Assembly: GCF_946477055.1 (NCBI RefSeq)
Contig: NZ_CAMKXG010000050.1
Span: forward strand, 1 to 16,274
Length of the DNA stretch: 16,274 nt
Direction of reading: 5' to 3'
From: Lonsdalea britannica
GTDB lineage: Bacteria; Pseudomonadota; Gammaproteobacteria; Enterobacterales; Enterobacteriaceae
Part shown: positions 14,914-16,274 of the stretch, one piece after another
Position numbering within the stretch: position 1 is the first letter of the stretch
Layout: each line of letters begins with the position of its first letter
The notes under the pieces: generated by a model
Told to the model about the DNA's origin: nothing
Seen by the model: the letters and a program-made list of their open reading frames with translations, nothing else
Databases searched by the model: none
Made by a program: the position numbers and the translations under genes

Positions 14914-15672
14914 CTAAGAGGGGGACGGCGTGAATAAAGGACGCAACGGCGCGTCGAGGGTAAAGGCATAGCGCCGCTGATTGTAATAAACGTTGGAAAG
15001 CTCGAAGGGGTGCTCGTCAGCGAAAAAAGCGACGACGCTAGCACGCAGCACGGGCTCATCCCGTGCCAGCCCGAGAGCTTCCAGCACCTCGACGGAGGGG
15101 AGCTCGGCGAAAATCTGCTTATGGCTGCCGACGGCATCATAACCTTTGGATTTAAGATAGGCGTACTTGGATTGATTCAGGTCTCGCTCGCTTAGGTCGG
15201 GAAACAGAGATTGAATCATCCAGGACTGTTCATACACAAACGGCGTGCCGTCAATTAACCGCAGGCGCACCATGTAGTGTACCGGTGTTTCTTGCGCTAT
15301 CCGAAGGGCTTGGGCGACCTCTGCGGTGGCCGGTTGCTGAGAGAAATGGCGCAGTTGGTTGACGATCTTGCGCTGCGTACTGTTGGCGACCTCGCTGGAG
15401 GTCAGATGCTGGTCCAGCGGCAGTTGTACTTTTACTCGGGTGTCCGGCTGAGCGACGAAGGTGCCGCGTCCTCGAAAGCGTTCAACCAGCCCCTGTCGGA
15501 CCAGATAGTCGACGGCTTTACGCGCCGTCATCCGTGAAACCTGATATTGCTGACACATTTCCGCTTCGGTGGGGAGCGGGTCGCCGGGCTTCAGCGTGTT
15601 GTCATGGATCTGACGGGTCAGGATCTGCTCAATTTGCAGATAAAAAGGAACAAAGGAATGTTTATCAATCAT
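14914..15672 (-). CDS. GntR-family transcriptional regulator with UTRA domain
   Basis: A 252-residue HutC/TreR-type regulator. The N-terminal winged helix-turn-helix (about 8-74) shows PFYLQIEQILTRQI, LKPGDPLPTEAEM, VSRMTARKAVDYL and the wing GRGTFV. The UTRA effector domain (about 95-240) has the usual elements VHYMVRLRLIDGTPFVYEQSW and PVLRASVVAFF. Such regulators bind sugar phosphates or related ligands. It is convergent with the GH4 gene (13 bases between stops) and carries an operator-like site in its own promoter that matches one at the PTS promoter, so it is very probably the local repressor and autoregulated. The start has GGGAAG upstream. Effector is unknown; a 6-phospho-alpha-glucoside or glucose 6-phosphate is a reasonable guess. 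Confidence 0.93.
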   Translation of the reverse strand: MIDKHSFVPFYLQIEQILTRQIHDNTLKPGDPLPTEAEMCQQYQVSRMTARKAVDYLVRQGLVERFRGRGTFVAQPDTRVKVQLPLDQHLTSSEVANSTQRKIVNQLRHFSQQPATAEVAQALRIAQETPVHYMVRLRLIDGTPFVYEQSWMIQSLFPDLSERDLNQSKYAYLKSKGYDAVGSHKQIFAELPSVEVLEALGLARDEPVLRASVVAFFADEHPFELSNVYYNQRRYAFTLDAPLRPLFTPSPS

Positions 15673-15710
15673 TTTTATTCTTCCCTCCCGTTCGTTTCAG
15701 CAACGTAGAT

Positions 15711-15737
15711 AGTATAGGGGGATAGTTATCTATACAA
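15711..15737 (-). promoter_or_regulatory. Candidate promoter of the gntR-type gene
   Basis: On the minus strand TTGTAT (15732-15737) and TATACT (15711-15716) are 15 bases apart, a little short. The -10 is good. The operator-like site covers the -35. Start of transcription would be about 32 bases before the ATG. Confidence 0.45.
15723..15737. promoter_or_regulatory. Operator-like site upstream of the gntR-type gene
   Basis: TAGTTATCTATACAA differs at only two of 15 positions from the site at the PTS promoter (11879-11893). It is less symmetric than that site, which would suit weaker autoregulation. TAGATA (15706-15711) and TATCTA (15727-15732) form an additional inverted pair around the G-run. 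Confidence 0.5.
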
Positions 15738-15787
15738 GTCTCCGCATTTTTCCTTCAAGTCCGCGATATACCGCAGAGAACCCTGAT

Positions 15788-15815
15788 TTGAATTCGTGCA
15801 TCATGCTTCTAAAAT
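15788..15815 (+). promoter_or_regulatory. Candidate sigma-70 promoter directed toward the lysR-type gene
   Basis: TTGAAT (15788-15793) and TAAAAT (15810-15815) are 16 bases apart, with four and five of six consensus matches. This is one of the best promoter matches in the window, yet it would leave a leader of about 265 bases before the lysR start. The -10 overlaps the GCTTC/GAAGC hairpin loop. Confidence 0.45.
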
Positions 15816-16086
15816 GAAGCGTGTTAAGAGGTCAACTCCGCTCATGCTGTGGTCTGCGTTACCGTCTTCGGCGGCCTCATTCATTAGAAATACTCATGCG
15901 ACGCCGATATTCAAGGGGGGAGAGTGATGTCTTCGCTCGGAGTGAATACCTTGCCGCTCGCGGTTTCTGCCAGGGCTAATCTCTGCACTGAACGCCTCAT
16001 TTTTCGGCTAATAAGTCGCCCAATGAAAACGAGTGTCGGGTTCGGCTCAAACGGCAGCGTTTTTCTACCGCGCTCAACATTTAGGA

Positions 16087-16274
16087 ATGACGAAAATCGA
16101 TATCAAACAACTTATCTACCTGTGCAATCTGGAAAAGGCTCGCCACTTTGGCCGCGCGGCTGAAGCGAGCTTCGTTAGCCAGCCCACGCTCTCCATGCGA
16201 CTTAAGAATCTGGAGCGCGAGCTGGGTCTGTCGCTTATCAATCGCGGCAATAATTTCGATGGTTTCACCGCGGA
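16087..16274 (+). CDS. LysR-type transcriptional regulator, N-terminal part (truncated by window edge)
   Basis: Only the first 62 complete codons are present. MTKIDIKQLIYLCNLEKA begins a LysR winged helix-turn-helix, with HFGRAAEASFVSQPTLSMRLK as the helix-turn-helix and LERELGLSLINR after it. The regulatory domain lies beyond the window. ATG 16087 puts the DNA-binding domain at the usual distance from the start, but the only ribosome-site-like AGGA touches the start codon directly. The frame is open upstream to 16027, with a GTG at 16033, so a longer start is not excluded. It reads away from the gntR-type gene and need not belong to the alpha-glucoside cassette. Target genes cannot be told. 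Confidence 0.9.
   Translation, partial: MTKIDIKQLIYLCNLEKARHFGRAAEASFVSQPTLSMRLKNLERELGLSLINRGNNFDGFTA

Larger units (their letters stand above)
15673..16086. other. 414-base intergenic region between gntR-type and lysR-type genes
   Basis: Contains the gntR promoter and operator (15711-15737), a hairpin GCTTC/GAAGC (15805-15820), a good plus-strand promoter candidate (15788-15815), and a G-rich ribosome-site-like run before a 78-codon frame (15927-16163) that runs into the lysR coding region. The same GGCTAAT occurs at 15975 and 16007 (approximate starts). No protein family is recognisable here. Confidence 0.55.

Noticed and set aside
1..16274. CRISPR array, tRNA, rRNA, insertion sequence or prophage genes
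   Set aside because: No regularly spaced repeats, cloverleaf sequences, transposase or integrase frames, or terminal inverted repeats with target duplications were seen.

Overview
The window looks like chromosomal DNA of an enterobacterium. Every core gene reads as a close relative of its Escherichia coli counterpart, and the order ribA / pgpB-lapA-lapB-pyrF-yciH / osmB / rnb is the familiar enterobacterial order. The fairly high G+C, the genes that replace the E. coli neighbours and the alpha-glucoside PTS island suggest a plant-associated member of the Pectobacteriaceae (Dickeya, Brenneria, Musicola or a relative). That placement is inference from style, not from a search.

Left part (1-6227). 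An OppA-type periplasmic peptide-binding protein enters from the left edge and ends at a strong hairpin, facing ribA (GTP cyclohydrolase II). ribA is divergent from pgpB (phosphatidylglycerophosphate/undecaprenyl-diphosphate phosphatase). Then come lapA and lapB (control of lipopolysaccharide assembly and LpxC turnover), pyrF (OMP decarboxylase) and yciH (SUI1/eIF1-like), which meets the convergent osmB lipoprotein gene over a bidirectional hairpin.

Middle (6228-9206). About 1 kb separates osmB from rnb and has no long gene. It holds a clear short gene on the minus strand for a 44-residue exported, His/Gly-rich, two-cysteine peptide. It also holds an unexplained stretch dense in inverted repeats (about 6493-6665) that could be a structured RNA. 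rnb (RNase II) follows with its own terminator-like hairpin and a recognisable promoter.

Right part (9391-16274). A YdeP-type molybdopterin oxidoreductase gene lies upstream of rnb on the same strand. Divergent from it is an alpha-glucoside utilisation cassette: a MalX/AglA-like PTS EIIBC permease overlapping, or nearly touching, a GH4 6-phospho-alpha-glucosidase, followed convergently by a GntR/UTRA regulator. Related 15-bp operator-like sites lie on the -10 of the PTS promoter and on the -35 of the regulator promoter. The simplest reading is that the regulator represses both the permease-hydrolase operon and itself until a sugar phosphate is present. The window ends inside a LysR-type regulator gene that has a long 5' region.

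Most of the window is ordinary core genome. The most worthwhile second looks are the small exported peptide, the inverted-repeat region beside it, the operator pair, the altered CDQP motif of the GH4 enzyme, and the unusual cysteine pattern of the YdeP homologue.
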